Positions 36,348 through 45,151 of a stretch of DNA of 64,000 bases are shown piece by piece (positions within the stretch are counted from its first letter, which is position 1; the number at the start of each line of letters is the position of its first letter). A program made the translations under genes and the position numbers. A model generated the notes under the pieces. That model saw nothing but the letters and a program-made list of their open reading frames with translations. It was not told where the DNA came from and made no database searches. Source of the DNA: an uncultured Dehalococcoidia bacterium (GTDB lineage Bacteria > Chloroflexota > Dehalococcoidia > Lucifugimonadales > UBA3495); contig OY282565.1 of NCBI GenBank assembly GCA_958296445.1, positions 62,001 through 126,000 on the forward strand, given 5' to 3'.

Positions 36348-36927
36348 CTAGGGAATAATCGCCGCCTTGGTAATCCCCTCGCGCACGTCTATGTTGCCGC
36401 CCTGCCAGTCGGTCAAGACTTCCGACGATGGAGCGGCGATGGGCGTTACCCTTCGGGCTTCATCCGGGAATCACTGGCGGGAACCAGCGGCTCCAGATTT
36501 CCGAGCGGGGGATTTGGATTCCGGCTAGGGGCTCGTTGGGGGCCTGTTTTTCCGAATGCCAGTGGCGCGGTTGGTGGTGGGCGATTATGTCTGCGGAGTA
36601 GACGTGTCCGGCTATGTCGGCGTCCAGCATTGCCCGGGCCATTGTCAGGGCGGAAAATCCCCGGGCGGTGCCGATGTCTAGGGCTATTACGGGATGGCCG
36701 GATTCGGCGGCGCGGAGGATCAGCTTGTAGAGTAGCAGGCCGTGTTCGCCGCCATCGCCGCCGCGCAGGGTGGTGGCGGCGCGGGTGTACCAGTCGTTGG
36801 ATGGGCTGCGGGGGGGCAGTTCGGCCAGCTTTCGCCGGAAGGGCGTAACGCTGGCGCCCGGCGGGATCAGCGGGGTTGCGGTCAAATATGCGCTCCATGC
36901 TTGAGGGGGCGGGTGGCCGGTAGACAT
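36348..36927 (-). pseudogene. Decayed class I SAM-dependent methyltransferase
   Basis: From the ATG at 36927 about 155 codons read as a methyltransferase N-terminal half: a helical lead, YKLILRAAESGH, the SAM motif VIALDIGTARGFSALTMARA and the second strand HVYSADII. The frame stops at 36,460 just after EIWSRWFPPVIPG. In a second minus-strand frame the next ~33 codons (VTPIAAPSSEVLTDWQGGN and on, stop at 36,348) look like the following family strand. A frameshift plus loss of the C-terminal third therefore inactivated the gene. It keeps a good promoter at 36,947-36,975. Confidence 0.65.
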
Positions 36928-36946
36928 TCCGGCGTCGGGCGGGTTG

Positions 36947-36975
36947 AGTGTACTCAGGTGGGGGATGGAGGTCAA
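36947..36975 (-). promoter_or_regulatory. Second copy of the duplicated promoter
   Basis: TTGACC, 17-base gap, TACACT on the minus strand, about 20 bases ahead of the methyltransferase start. The promoter and the following ~25 bases (CAACCCGCCCGACGCCGGAA) match the copy ahead of the DUF4178 gene. Confidence 0.65.
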
Positions 36976-37201
36976 TCTTGGGGGGCTTTTGTCTGAATCA
37001 GGATTTTCGGGATTGGGGGATTTTGGGGCCTTTGTCTGAATCAGGATTTTCAGGATTAGAGGATTTTGGGGATTGGGGGGTGGTTTGGATGGGGGTGGGG
37101 TTGGGTTTGCGGGGGGATTGGGGTTGTGGAAGGTGGTATAATGCGGGCGATTACCGCCGTGGGGTTAGGGGCGGAGAATTGTTGATGATAGGGGGAAGGT
37201 T

Positions 37202-38476
37202 ATGCACGTCGGGTACTTCACCGAGCGTCCTTATCAGGACCCGCAATCCGGTTACTTCGGGGCCACCGGCAAGCCCATAATGGACTTGACGGTCAGCAAC
37301 GAGATTTACGATCCGCAGTTGGGGGCCCATCTCTATAACCGCTACCTGGACGAAAAGCTGTACGCGGAGGAGATGGGGTTCGACGGGCTGATGCTGAACG
37401 AGCATCACGGGACGCCTTTTTGTATGGGCGGGGCGATGAATGTGGAGGCGAGCATTCTGGCGCGGATTACCAAGCGGGCCAAGATTGTGTTGCTGGGGAA
37501 CATCATTCCCATTTGGGACGACCCGCTGTGGCTGGTGGAACAGCTTTCGATGATTGATATGATTTCCCACGGGCGGCTGGTGTCGGGCTGGGTGCGCGGG
37601 ACGGGGCGGGAGAGCGTGGCGCATAACGCGCCGCCGCCCTACAACTGGGAGCGGTTCCAGGAGGCCCACGAGTTTATCGTCAAGGCGTGGACGACGCCCG
37701 GGCCGTTCCGCTGGGAGGGGAAGCATTATCAGTTCCGGCACGTTAATCCGTGGGCGCGGCCTTACCAGAAGCCGCATCCGCAGGTGTGGCTGCCGGGGGT
37801 CATCAGCCGCGACTCGCTGATGTGGGCCGCCGAGAAGCGGATTCCGTACATAATGCTGTCCACGGAGCTGGATCCGACCAAGCGGGCGTTCCAGCTTTAC
37901 CACGACACCGCCGCGGAGCTGGGCTATGAGTCGGGGCCGCAGAATTTGGGCTATCTGTGGAAGGTGCACGTGGACGAGACCGAGGAGCTGGCGGAGGAGG
38001 CGGGGCGCAAGTTTGTGCAGGGGCCGAGCAATCCTTTCTTGGCGGGGAACGAAGGAACCACGAATCCGGCGCTGCTGAATCTGCCGGGGCTGACTTCGCG
38101 GCGGCGGGTGCTGCCTACGCAGGGGAGCGCCACGGCGGCCCGGGGCGGGCCGGCGAGCGTCTTGGGACGGGCTTACGAGCAGCAGATCGCGGACTATACC
38201 ATCATTTCTGGGACGCCGAAGACGGTTATTCCCAAGATTCGGCACGTGCTGGAGTACCTGCGGCCGGGCAGCGTCTTTTTCTGGGACGGCGACGGGGCGA
38301 TGACCCACGATGACACTATGCGCAGTCTGCGGCTGATGGGCGAAGAGGTGATACCGGCAGTCAAGGAAATGGCCAAGGAACTGGAACTGCCGAGCTCCTT
38401 TGAGATCAATCCGGCCACCGGCAAGCCTTTCCCGGAGGAAACCGCCAACGAAGCGGGCGGTCACGGCGCGGACTAG
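37202..38476 (+). CDS. LLM-class flavin-dependent oxidoreductase
   Basis: A 424-residue bacterial-luciferase-like monooxygenase: N-terminal MHVGYFTERPYQ, EEMGFDGLMLNEHHGTP, ILARITKRAKIVLLGNIIP, LVEQLSMIDMISHGRLVSGW and VRGTGRE phosphate/flavin contacts. Such enzymes use FMNH2 and oxygen to oxidise or cleave diverse substrates, and are strongly expanded in some marine Chloroflexota. Length is slightly above the usual 330-380 residues because of a C-terminal extension. Preceded by 63-bp repeats and a GGGGGAAGG Shine-Dalgarno region. Confidence 0.9.
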   Translation: MHVGYFTERPYQDPQSGYFGATGKPIMDLTVSNEIYDPQLGAHLYNRYLDEKLYAEEMGFDGLMLNEHHGTPFCMGGAMNVEASILARITKRAKIVLLGNIIPIWDDPLWLVEQLSMIDMISHGRLVSGWVRGTGRESVAHNAPPPYNWERFQEAHEFIVKAWTTPGPFRWEGKHYQFRHVNPWARPYQKPHPQVWLPGVISRDSLMWAAEKRIPYIMLSTELDPTKRAFQLYHDTAAELGYESGPQNLGYLWKVHVDETEELAEEAGRKFVQGPSNPFLAGNEGTTNPALLNLPGLTSRRRVLPTQGSATAARGGPASVLGRAYEQQIADYTIISGTPKTVIPKIRHVLEYLRPGSVFFWDGDGAMTHDDTMRSLRLMGEEVIPAVKEMAKELELPSSFEINPATGKPFPEETANEAGGHGAD

Positions 38477-38570
38477 GGTGTGGGTTGCGGGGAGATTGTA
38501 ATGCGCGGGGGCGGCGTGGGAGCCGCCCCTTTCAATAACAATGTTCATTTCCAACACGGGAGGCCGGACT

Positions 38571-39275
38571 ATGACTGTCAAGCACACTACAGTGCCTTAT
38601 TACCCGCCCTCGGAGCAGTTTCCAGAACGGTTGCCTAGGAACGATATGCAAAATTCGATTTATCTTGATTACCCTGGTCACCAGCCTGCTTTGAACCGTC
38701 ATTACGGGGATTCGGCCAGCGTTCTGGTTATCAGCGAGATGCCTGTTGGCTGGAATTTGAGCAGGCGTAGGGGGTTGCTTTATCCTGATTTGCTGGTCGC
38801 TTTCGGGGTTGACCGGGTTGAGGCCATTGCCCGGCGGGGTTACGCTATTGACTTCCATGGCAAGCCGCCGGATTTTGTGCTGGAAATCGCGTCATTGAAC
38901 ACTGCCGAAAACGATTACCGCGAGAAACGGAAGGGTTATGCCGGTTACGGGGTGCCGGAGTACTGGCGTTTTGATCCTACCGGGGGCGACCACTATCCGG
39001 TTGGGCTGGCGGGCGACCGGCTGGTGGACGGGGAGTATCAGCCGATAAGCATTGTCCGGGTGGACGATGAGCGGTATTGGGGGCATAGCGATGTGCTGAA
39101 TTTGGATTTGTGCTGGGAGTATGGGCAGTTGCGCTGGTATGATCCGGTGTCGCAGGAGTACCTTCGGACGCATGATGAGGAAGCGGATGGGCGGCTTGCT
39201 GCTGAAGCGGAGGCTGCGGAAAGCCGCGCTCGTGTCCGGGAGTTGGAGGAGGAACTGCGTCGCCGGTCTGAGTGA
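38571..39275 (+). CDS. Uma2-family (PD-(D/E)XK-like) protein, array copy 1
   Basis: A 234-residue Uma2/DUF820 protein with a restriction-endonuclease-like core: D73 in LYPDLLVAFGVD, E105 in DFVLEIAS, and a Lys in REKRKGYAGYGVPEYWRFDP. The C-terminal tail is a coiled coil (AAEAEAAESRARVRELEEEL) directly after the THDEEADGRL hinge, the shortest tail of the five. Role of Uma2 proteins is unsettled; a nuclease activity is inferred from the fold. GGGAGG lies seven bases before the ATG. Followed by four tandem copies separated by ~110-bp spacers carrying a GGATTCCCGCTTTCGCGGG hairpin. Confidence 0.88.
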   Translation: MTVKHTTVPYYPPSEQFPERLPRNDMQNSIYLDYPGHQPALNRHYGDSASVLVISEMPVGWNLSRRRGLLYPDLLVAFGVDRVEAIARRGYAIDFHGKPPDFVLEIASLNTAENDYREKRKGYAGYGVPEYWRFDPTGGDHYPVGLAGDRLVDGEYQPISIVRVDDERYWGHSDVLNLDLCWEYGQLRWYDPVSQEYLRTHDEEADGRLAAEAEAAESRARVRELEEELRRRSE

Positions 39276-39387
39276 GTGGGATGATTGCGGAATTTCCGCT
39301 AACAATGTTCGTTTTTGCCTGAACTGCTGGATTCCCGCTTTCGCGGGGGTGACGGGGTTTTTGGATGTTATAACGGGAGGTTGGACT

Positions 39388-40113
39388 ATGACTGTGAAGC
39401 ACACTACAGTTCCTTATTACCCGCCCTCGGAACAGTTTCCAGAACGGTTGCCTAGGAACGATATGCAAAATTCGATTTATCTTGATTACCCTGGTCACCA
39501 GCCTGCTTTGAACCGTCATTATGGGGATTCGGACAGCGTTCTGGTTATCAGCGAGATGCCTGTTGGGTGGAACCTTAGCAGGCGTAGGGGGTTGCTGTAT
39601 CCTGATTTGCTGGTCGCTTTCGGGGTTGACCGGGCCGAGGCCATTGCCCGGCGGGGTTATGCTATTGATTATCATGGCAAGCCGCCGGATTTTGTGCTGG
39701 AAATCGCGTCATTGAACACTGCCGAAAACGATTACCGCGAGAAACGGAAGGGTTATGCCGGTTACGGGGTGCCGGAATACTGGCGGTTTGATCCTACCGG
39801 GGGCGACCACTATCCGGTTGGTCTGGCGGGCGACCGGCTGGTGGACGGGGAGTACCAGCCGATAAGCATTGTCCGGGTGGACGATGATCGGTATTGGGGG
39901 CATAGCGCGGCGCTGAATCTGGATTTGTGCTGGGAGTATGGGCAATTGCGCTGGTATGATCCGGTGTCGCAGGAGTACCTTCGGACGCATGATGAGGAGG
40001 CGGAGGGACGGCTTGCCGAGCGGGAGGGACGCATTGCCGCTGAAGCGGAGGCTGCGGAAAGCCGCGCTCGTGTCCGGGAGTTGGAGGAGGAGCTGCGCCG
40101 ACGGTCTTTGTGA
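39388..40113 (+). CDS. Uma2-family protein, array copy 2
   Basis: A 241-residue near-identical paralogue of copy 1, with the same YPDLLVAFGVD and FVLEIAS motifs. The tail has one extra heptad (LAEREGR) before AAEAEAAESRARV. Its spacer and ribosome site (ACGGGAGG) are almost the same as for copy 3, showing that the duplication unit includes the upstream region. Confidence 0.88.
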   Translation: MTVKHTTVPYYPPSEQFPERLPRNDMQNSIYLDYPGHQPALNRHYGDSDSVLVISEMPVGWNLSRRRGLLYPDLLVAFGVDRAEAIARRGYAIDYHGKPPDFVLEIASLNTAENDYREKRKGYAGYGVPEYWRFDPTGGDHYPVGLAGDRLVDGEYQPISIVRVDDDRYWGHSAALNLDLCWEYGQLRWYDPVSQEYLRTHDEEAEGRLAEREGRIAAEAEAAESRARVRELEEELRRRSL

Positions 40114-40225
40114 GTGGGATGATTGCGGAATTTCCGCTAACAATGTTCGTTTTTGCCTGAACTGGTGGATTCCCGCTTTCGCGGGGGTGACGGGGTTTTT
40201 GGATGTTATAACGGGAGGCCGGACT

Positions 40226-40972
40226 ATGACTGTCAAGCACACTACGGCTCCATATTACCCGCCGTCGGAGCAGTTCCCGGAACGGCCGCCTAGGAACGAT
40301 ATGCAAAACTCGATTTATCTTGATTATCCTGGGCACCAGCCCGCTTTGAATCGTCATTATGGGGATTCGGCCAGCGTTCTGGTTATCAGCGAGATGCCTG
40401 TTGGGTGGAACCTTAGCAGGCGTAGGGGGCTGCTGTATCCTGATTTGCTCGTTGCTTTCGGGGTTGACCGGATTGAGGCCATTGCCCGGCGGGGTTACGC
40501 TATTGATTATCATGGCAAGCCGCCGGATTTTGTGCTGGAAATCGCGTCATTGAACACTGCTGAAAACGATTACCGCGAGAAACGGAAGGGTTATGCCGGT
40601 TACGGGGTGCCGGAATACTGGCGGTTTGACCCTACCGGGGGCGACCATTATCCGGTTGGGCTGGCGGGCGACCGGCTGGTGGACGGGGAGTACCGGCCCA
40701 TAACGATTGTCCGGGTTGATGATGATCGGTATTGGGGGCATAGCGATGTGCTGAATCTGGATTTGTGCTGGGAGTATGGGCAGTTGCGCTGGTATGATCC
40801 GGTGTCGCAGCAGTACCTTCGGACGCATGATGAGGAAGCGGATGGGCGGCTTGTTGAGCGGGAGGGGCGCATTGCCGAGCGGGAGGGGCGCATTGCCGCT
40901 GAAGCGGAGGCTGCGGAAAGCCGCGCTCGTGTCCGGGAGTTGGAGGAGGAGCTGCGTCGCCGGTCTGAGTGA
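40226..40972 (+). CDS. Uma2-family protein, array copy 3
   Basis: A 248-residue paralogue with two heptads (LVEREGR, IAEREGR) inserted in the tail. Small differences in the N-terminus (HTTAPYYPPSEQFPERPPR). Catalytic-site residues conserved. An identical repeated Shine-Dalgarno precedes the ATG. Confidence 0.88.
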   Translation: MTVKHTTAPYYPPSEQFPERPPRNDMQNSIYLDYPGHQPALNRHYGDSASVLVISEMPVGWNLSRRRGLLYPDLLVAFGVDRIEAIARRGYAIDYHGKPPDFVLEIASLNTAENDYREKRKGYAGYGVPEYWRFDPTGGDHYPVGLAGDRLVDGEYRPITIVRVDDDRYWGHSDVLNLDLCWEYGQLRWYDPVSQQYLRTHDEEADGRLVEREGRIAEREGRIAAEAEAAESRARVRELEEELRRRSE

Positions 40973-41084
40973 GTGGGATGATTGCGGAATTTCCGCTAAC
41001 AATGTTCGTTTTTGCCTGAACTGCCGGATTCCCGCTTGCGTGGGAATGACGGGGTTTTTGGATGTTATAACGGGAGGCCGGACT

Positions 41085-41852
41085 ATGACTGTCAAGCACA
41101 CTACAGTGCCTTATTACCCGCCGTCGGAGCAGTTTCCCGAAAGGTTGCCTAGGAACGATATGCAAAACTCGATTTATCTTGATTACCCTGGTCACCAGCC
41201 CGCTTTGAATCGTCATTATGGGGATTCGGACAGCGTTCTGGTTATCAGCGAGATGCCTGTGGGGTGGAACCTTAGCAGGCGTAGGGGGTTGCTGTATCCT
41301 GATTTGCTGGTCGCTTTCGGGGTTGACCGGGCCGAGGCCATTGCCCGGCGGGGTTACGCTATTGACTTCCATGGCAAGCCGCCGGATTTTGTGCTGGAAA
41401 TCGCGTCCTTTCGTACTGCCGAAAACGATTACATAGGGAAGCGGAAGGGTTATGCCGGTTATGGGGTGCCGGAATACTGGCGGTTTGATCCTACCGGGGG
41501 CGACCACTATCCGGTTGGGCTGGCGGGCGACCGGCTGGTGGACGGGGAGTATCAGCCGATAAGCATTGTCCGGGTGGATGATGATCGGTATTGGGGGCAT
41601 AGCGATGTGCTGAATCTGGATTTGTGCTGGGAGTATGGGCAGTTGCGCTGGTATGATCCGGTGTCGCAGGAGTATCTTCGGACGCATGATGAGGAAGCGG
41701 ATGGGCGTAATGCCGCCGAGCGCCAGCGCGACGCCGAGCGGGAGGGACGTCTTGCTGAGCGGGAGGGGCGCCTTGCCGCTGAAGCGGAGGCAGCGGAAAG
41801 CCGCGCCCGTGTCCGTGAGTTGGAGGAGGAACTGCGGCGTCGTTCTTTGTGA
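41085..41852 (+). CDS. Uma2-family protein, array copy 4
   Basis: A 255-residue paralogue with three heptads in the tail (NAAERQR, DAEREGR, LAEREGR). In the core, SFRTAENDYIGKRKGYAG replaces SLNTAENDYREKRKGYAG, the most divergent core patch of the five. The likely active-site Lys and the PD/E residues remain. Confidence 0.88.
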   Translation: MTVKHTTVPYYPPSEQFPERLPRNDMQNSIYLDYPGHQPALNRHYGDSDSVLVISEMPVGWNLSRRRGLLYPDLLVAFGVDRAEAIARRGYAIDFHGKPPDFVLEIASFRTAENDYIGKRKGYAGYGVPEYWRFDPTGGDHYPVGLAGDRLVDGEYQPISIVRVDDDRYWGHSDVLNLDLCWEYGQLRWYDPVSQEYLRTHDEEADGRNAAERQRDAEREGRLAEREGRLAAEAEAAESRARVRELEEELRRRSL

Positions 41853-41995
41853 GTGGGGCGATTGCGGAATTTTCTTTTGTTACGAAGTAATTTCGCAGTT
41901 GTGTCAATGGCGATGTTCGTTTTTGCCTGAGCTGCTGGATTCCCGCTTTCGTGGGGGTGACGGGGTTTTTGGATGTTATAACGGGAGGCCGGACT

Positions 41996-42763
41996 ATGAC
42001 TGTCAAGCATACCACAGTTCCTTATTACCCGCCGTCGGAGCAGTTCCCGGAACGGTTGCCTAGGAACGATATGCAAAATTCGATTTATCTTGATTACCCT
42101 GGACACCAGCCTGCCTTGAACCGTCATTACGGGGATTCGGCCAGCGTTCTGGTTATCAGCGAGATGCCTGTTGGGTGGAATTTGAGCAGGCGGAGGGGGT
42201 TGCTGTATCCTGATTTGCTGGTCGCTTTCGGGGTTGACCGGGCCGAGGCCATTGCCCGGCGGGGCTACGCTATTGACTTCCATGGCAAGCCGCCGGATTT
42301 TGTGCTGGAAATCGCGTCATTGAACACTGCCGAAAACGATTACCGCGAGAAACGGAAGGGTTATGCCGGTTACGGGGTGCCGGAATACTGGCGGTTTGAT
42401 CCTACCGGGGGCGACTATTATCCGGTTGGGCTGGCGGGCGACCGGCTGGTGGACGGGGAGTATCAGCCGATAAGCATTGTCCGGGTGGACGATGATCGGT
42501 ATTGGGGGCATAGCGATGTGCTGAATCTGGATTTGTGCTGGGAGTATGGGCAGTTGCGCTGGTATGATCCGGTGGCGCAGGAGTACCTTCGGACGCATGA
42601 TGAGGAAGCGGATGGGCGTAATGCCGCCGAGCACCAGCGCGACGCCGAGCGGGAGGGACGGCTTGCCGAGCGGGAGGGACGTCTTGCCGCTGAAGCTGAG
42701 GCTGCGGAAAGCCGCGCCCGTGTCCGTGAGTTGGAGGAGGAACTGCGCCGTCGTTCTCTGTGA
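41996..42763 (+). CDS. Uma2-family protein, array copy 5
   Basis: A 255-residue paralogue, tail almost the same as copy 4 (NAAEHQR, DAEREGR, LAEREGR). The core is closer to copies 1-3 (SLNTAENDYREK), so copy 4 or 5 is mosaic, probably from gene conversion. The preceding spacer has an extra ~50 bp containing TTTTGTTACGAAGTAATTT. Confidence 0.88.
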   Translation: MTVKHTTVPYYPPSEQFPERLPRNDMQNSIYLDYPGHQPALNRHYGDSASVLVISEMPVGWNLSRRRGLLYPDLLVAFGVDRAEAIARRGYAIDFHGKPPDFVLEIASLNTAENDYREKRKGYAGYGVPEYWRFDPTGGDYYPVGLAGDRLVDGEYQPISIVRVDDDRYWGHSDVLNLDLCWEYGQLRWYDPVAQEYLRTHDEEADGRNAAEHQRDAEREGRLAEREGRLAAEAEAAESRARVRELEEELRRRSL

Positions 42764-43130
42764 ACGGGACGATTGCGGCATTTCCTTTTGTTAGGAAATA
42801 ATTTTGTAGGCGTCTCAATGGCAATGCTTGTTTTTGCCTGAACGGCTGGATTCCCGCTTTCGCGGGAATGGCGGGGTTTTGGCGTGTTGCGGGGGTGGGG
42901 TGATAGACGGCCATAGTGATGGGCGACGGCATGATGGCAGACGGCGGAAATAATTTTGTAGGCGTCTTAATGGCAATGCTTGTTTTTGCCTGAACTGGTG
43001 GATTCCCGCTTTCGCGGGAATGACGGGGGTTTGGCGGGTTGCGGGGGCGGGGTAGCAGACGGCCGTAGTTGATGGCCGGGTGGGTTTGCTGTGCGTTCAG
43101 GGGCATTATTTCTTGAGAGGGCGAATGTGA
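42764..43130. repeat. Two left-over copies of the Uma2 spacer
   Basis: The spacer (TAATTTTGTAGGCGTCT, TGCTTGTTTTTGCCTGAA, GGATTCCCGCTTTCGCGGGA) occurs twice, at about 42,797-42,920 and 42,950-43,080, with no Uma2 gene between. It suggests loss of a copy or spacer-only duplication. Confidence 0.75.
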
Positions 43131-43194
43131 TGTTTAGTGATATGTTTCGCCGCCTTTTTTGCTTATTCGGCGGCGATGTGGTGGGGTTGGTTTG

Positions 43195-45018
43195 ATGGGC
43201 GAGCGGTTGTTTGGCGCGGATGTGGCTGTTATTGGCGGTGGGCCGGCCGGGAGCGCGGCGGCTACTATGCTGGCGCGGCAAGGGTGGCGGGTGGCGCTGC
43301 TGGAGCGGGAGCGGTTTCCGCGGGAACACGTGGGGGAGTCGCTGTTGCCGGCTAGTATGCCGGTGCTGGAAGAGCTGGGGGTGATGCCGGCAGTGCTGGG
43401 GGCCGGGTTTTTGCCCAAGTATGGGGCTACTATGGTTTGGGGACGTGATCCTGAGCCGTGGAGCTGGCATTTTCGGGAAACTAGCTTGTTGTATCCTCAT
43501 GCTTTTCAGGTGTGGCGGCCTGATTTCGACCGGATTCTGCTGGAAAACGCCCGGGCCTGCGGGGTTGAGGTGTGGGAGGGGTGCCGGGTCTCCGGGGTGG
43601 CCTTTCGACAAGATCGGGACGGGCGGGGTGGTGGCGATGCGGCCATTCGTCACGCATCGGATGGTGGCGGGGCGGCCATTGGTTACGCATCGGGTGGTGG
43701 CGGGGCGGCCATTGGTTACGCATCGGGTAGTGATGGGGCGGCTTTTGGTTACGCGCCGGGTGGTGATGGGGCGGTGATTCGGTACTCGCTGGATGCGGGG
43801 GGGCGGGGGGAGCTTTCGGCGCGGTTTGTGGTGGATGCGAGCGGGCAGGCGGCGTTGCTGGCGCGGCAGATGGGGACGCGCCGTTGGGATTCTTTTTTTC
43901 GCAACTTGGCGGTGTATGGCTATTTCGAGGGCGCGGAGCCTTTGCCGTCGCCCGATGAGAACAATATATTTATCGAAGCCTACGAACACGGCTGGTTTTG
44001 GACTATTCCGCTGCATACGGGCTGGAGTAGCGTGGGGGCGGTGGTGGACAACCGCACGGGGCAGGAAGGCATCCGGCGGCTGGGGGCGCGGGGGTTTTTG
44101 TCGGGGCAGCTATCTCAGACGCGGCATACGGCGGGCAGGTTGCGCGACGCCCGGTGGGTTGCCGGGCCTCGGGTGGTGAGGGACTGGTCTTATTCATCCG
44201 GGCGAACCGCGGGGCCGGGGTATGTGCTGACCGGGGATTCGGCCTGTTTCGTTGATCCGCTGTTTTCGTCGGGGGTGCATCTGGCGTTGATGTCGGGGGT
44301 GATGGCCGCGGCCTATGCCACTACTGCGCTGAAGGCGCTGGAAAGCGGAGATGCGGAATTGCGGGACAGGGCCGGGGAGGTTTATCAGGAGCTTTATTAT
44401 AAGGAATATAACCAGTTTAGGGAGATGGCGCGGCTGTTTTATGCCAGCAATCTTACTTCGGATTCCTACTTTTGGGAGGCGCGGCGCATCGTAGAGAGGG
44501 ACGGGGGCGAGGAGCAGTATTCGCCGCGGCACAGCTTTATCCAGGCGGTGGCCGGGCAGCCGCCGCGGGGTTACGAGCGGGCGGTGCTGGAACGGGGCGA
44601 GGCTCCGGCCGGATTCGCCGCCAGTGTGCGGGTGGTGGAGGGGGAGCGGGCCGGGCGGGCGCAGCGCATCGCGGCCCTGCGGTCGGATCCGCAGCGCAAC
44701 CAGCTTCTGGCGGCGGCGCCCCGGCTGGCCGAAGGGGTACGGGTGGCCCGCAAGCCGGTGCTGGCGGAGGGGGAGTTCGTGTGGGGTTACAGCCTGAGCG
44801 CGGTGTCGCAGCCGGAAGGGGCGCCGTGCAGCGAGCTGGTGGCGGCGTTGGTGTCGCTGATGGACGGGCGGGCTGCGGTGTCGGCGCTGGTGGAGCGTCT
44901 GGGGCCGGGGCTGTCGCAGGCTTCCCGCGCCCAACTGGAGGCGGCGGTGACCCGCACTGTGGAAATCCTGTATATTGACGGCACGATAGAGCGGCTGGGC
45001 TTGCCGGGGCGGGTTTAA
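43195..45018 (+). CDS. Flavin-dependent halogenase-like FAD protein with 11-residue repeats
   Basis: A 607-residue FAD monooxygenase-fold protein: VIGGGPAGSAAATML at residues 12-26, REHVGESLLPASM, a Lys in LPKYGATMVWG, the halogenase signature WFWTIP at 267-272 and GDSACFVDPLFSSGVHLAL. Reaction is probably flavin-dependent halogenation or hydroxylation; halogenation is a hypothesis. Residues about 145-199 are five 11-residue repeats (GGGAAIGYASG type) inserted in the substrate region. The C-terminal ~120 residues look like a PqqD-type winged helix. Start ATG at 43195, no clear Shine-Dalgarno. Confidence 0.75.
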   Translation: MGERLFGADVAVIGGGPAGSAAATMLARQGWRVALLERERFPREHVGESLLPASMPVLEELGVMPAVLGAGFLPKYGATMVWGRDPEPWSWHFRETSLLYPHAFQVWRPDFDRILLENARACGVEVWEGCRVSGVAFRQDRDGRGGGDAAIRHASDGGGAAIGYASGGGGAAIGYASGSDGAAFGYAPGGDGAVIRYSLDAGGRGELSARFVVDASGQAALLARQMGTRRWDSFFRNLAVYGYFEGAEPLPSPDENNIFIEAYEHGWFWTIPLHTGWSSVGAVVDNRTGQEGIRRLGARGFLSGQLSQTRHTAGRLRDARWVAGPRVVRDWSYSSGRTAGPGYVLTGDSACFVDPLFSSGVHLALMSGVMAAAYATTALKALESGDAELRDRAGEVYQELYYKEYNQFREMARLFYASNLTSDSYFWEARRIVERDGGEEQYSPRHSFIQAVAGQPPRGYERAVLERGEAPAGFAASVRVVEGERAGRAQRIAALRSDPQRNQLLAAAPRLAEGVRVARKPVLAEGEFVWGYSLSAVSQPEGAPCSELVAALVSLMDGRAAVSALVERLGPGLSQASRAQLEAAVTRTVEILYIDGTIERLGLPGRV

Positions 45019-45019
45019 C

Positions 45020-45117
45020 GCAGCCGGGGCGGGTTTAACGCAGAGTACGCAGAGATTTGCGCAGAGGGCGCAGAGTTTTTCTTTTGATTGCATCTTTGCG
45101 TTCTCTGCGTTAAAGAA
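45020..45117. repeat. Hairpin element AACGCAGAG ... CTCTGCGTT
   Basis: AACGCAGAGTACGCAGAG on the left, GCGTTCTCTGCGTTAAAG on the right, with an internal AGAGGGCGCAGAG segment. It sits directly after the halogenase-like stop and is likely a transcript-end hairpin. Confidence 0.72.
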
Positions 45118-45151
45118 ATAGTTGGAAAACCGCAATCTAAGGGAGGGTCTA

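Noticed and set aside
36458..36460. Stop in the methyltransferase as selenocysteine
   Set aside because: The following codons in that frame lack family similarity; another frame continues it, so it is a frameshift.
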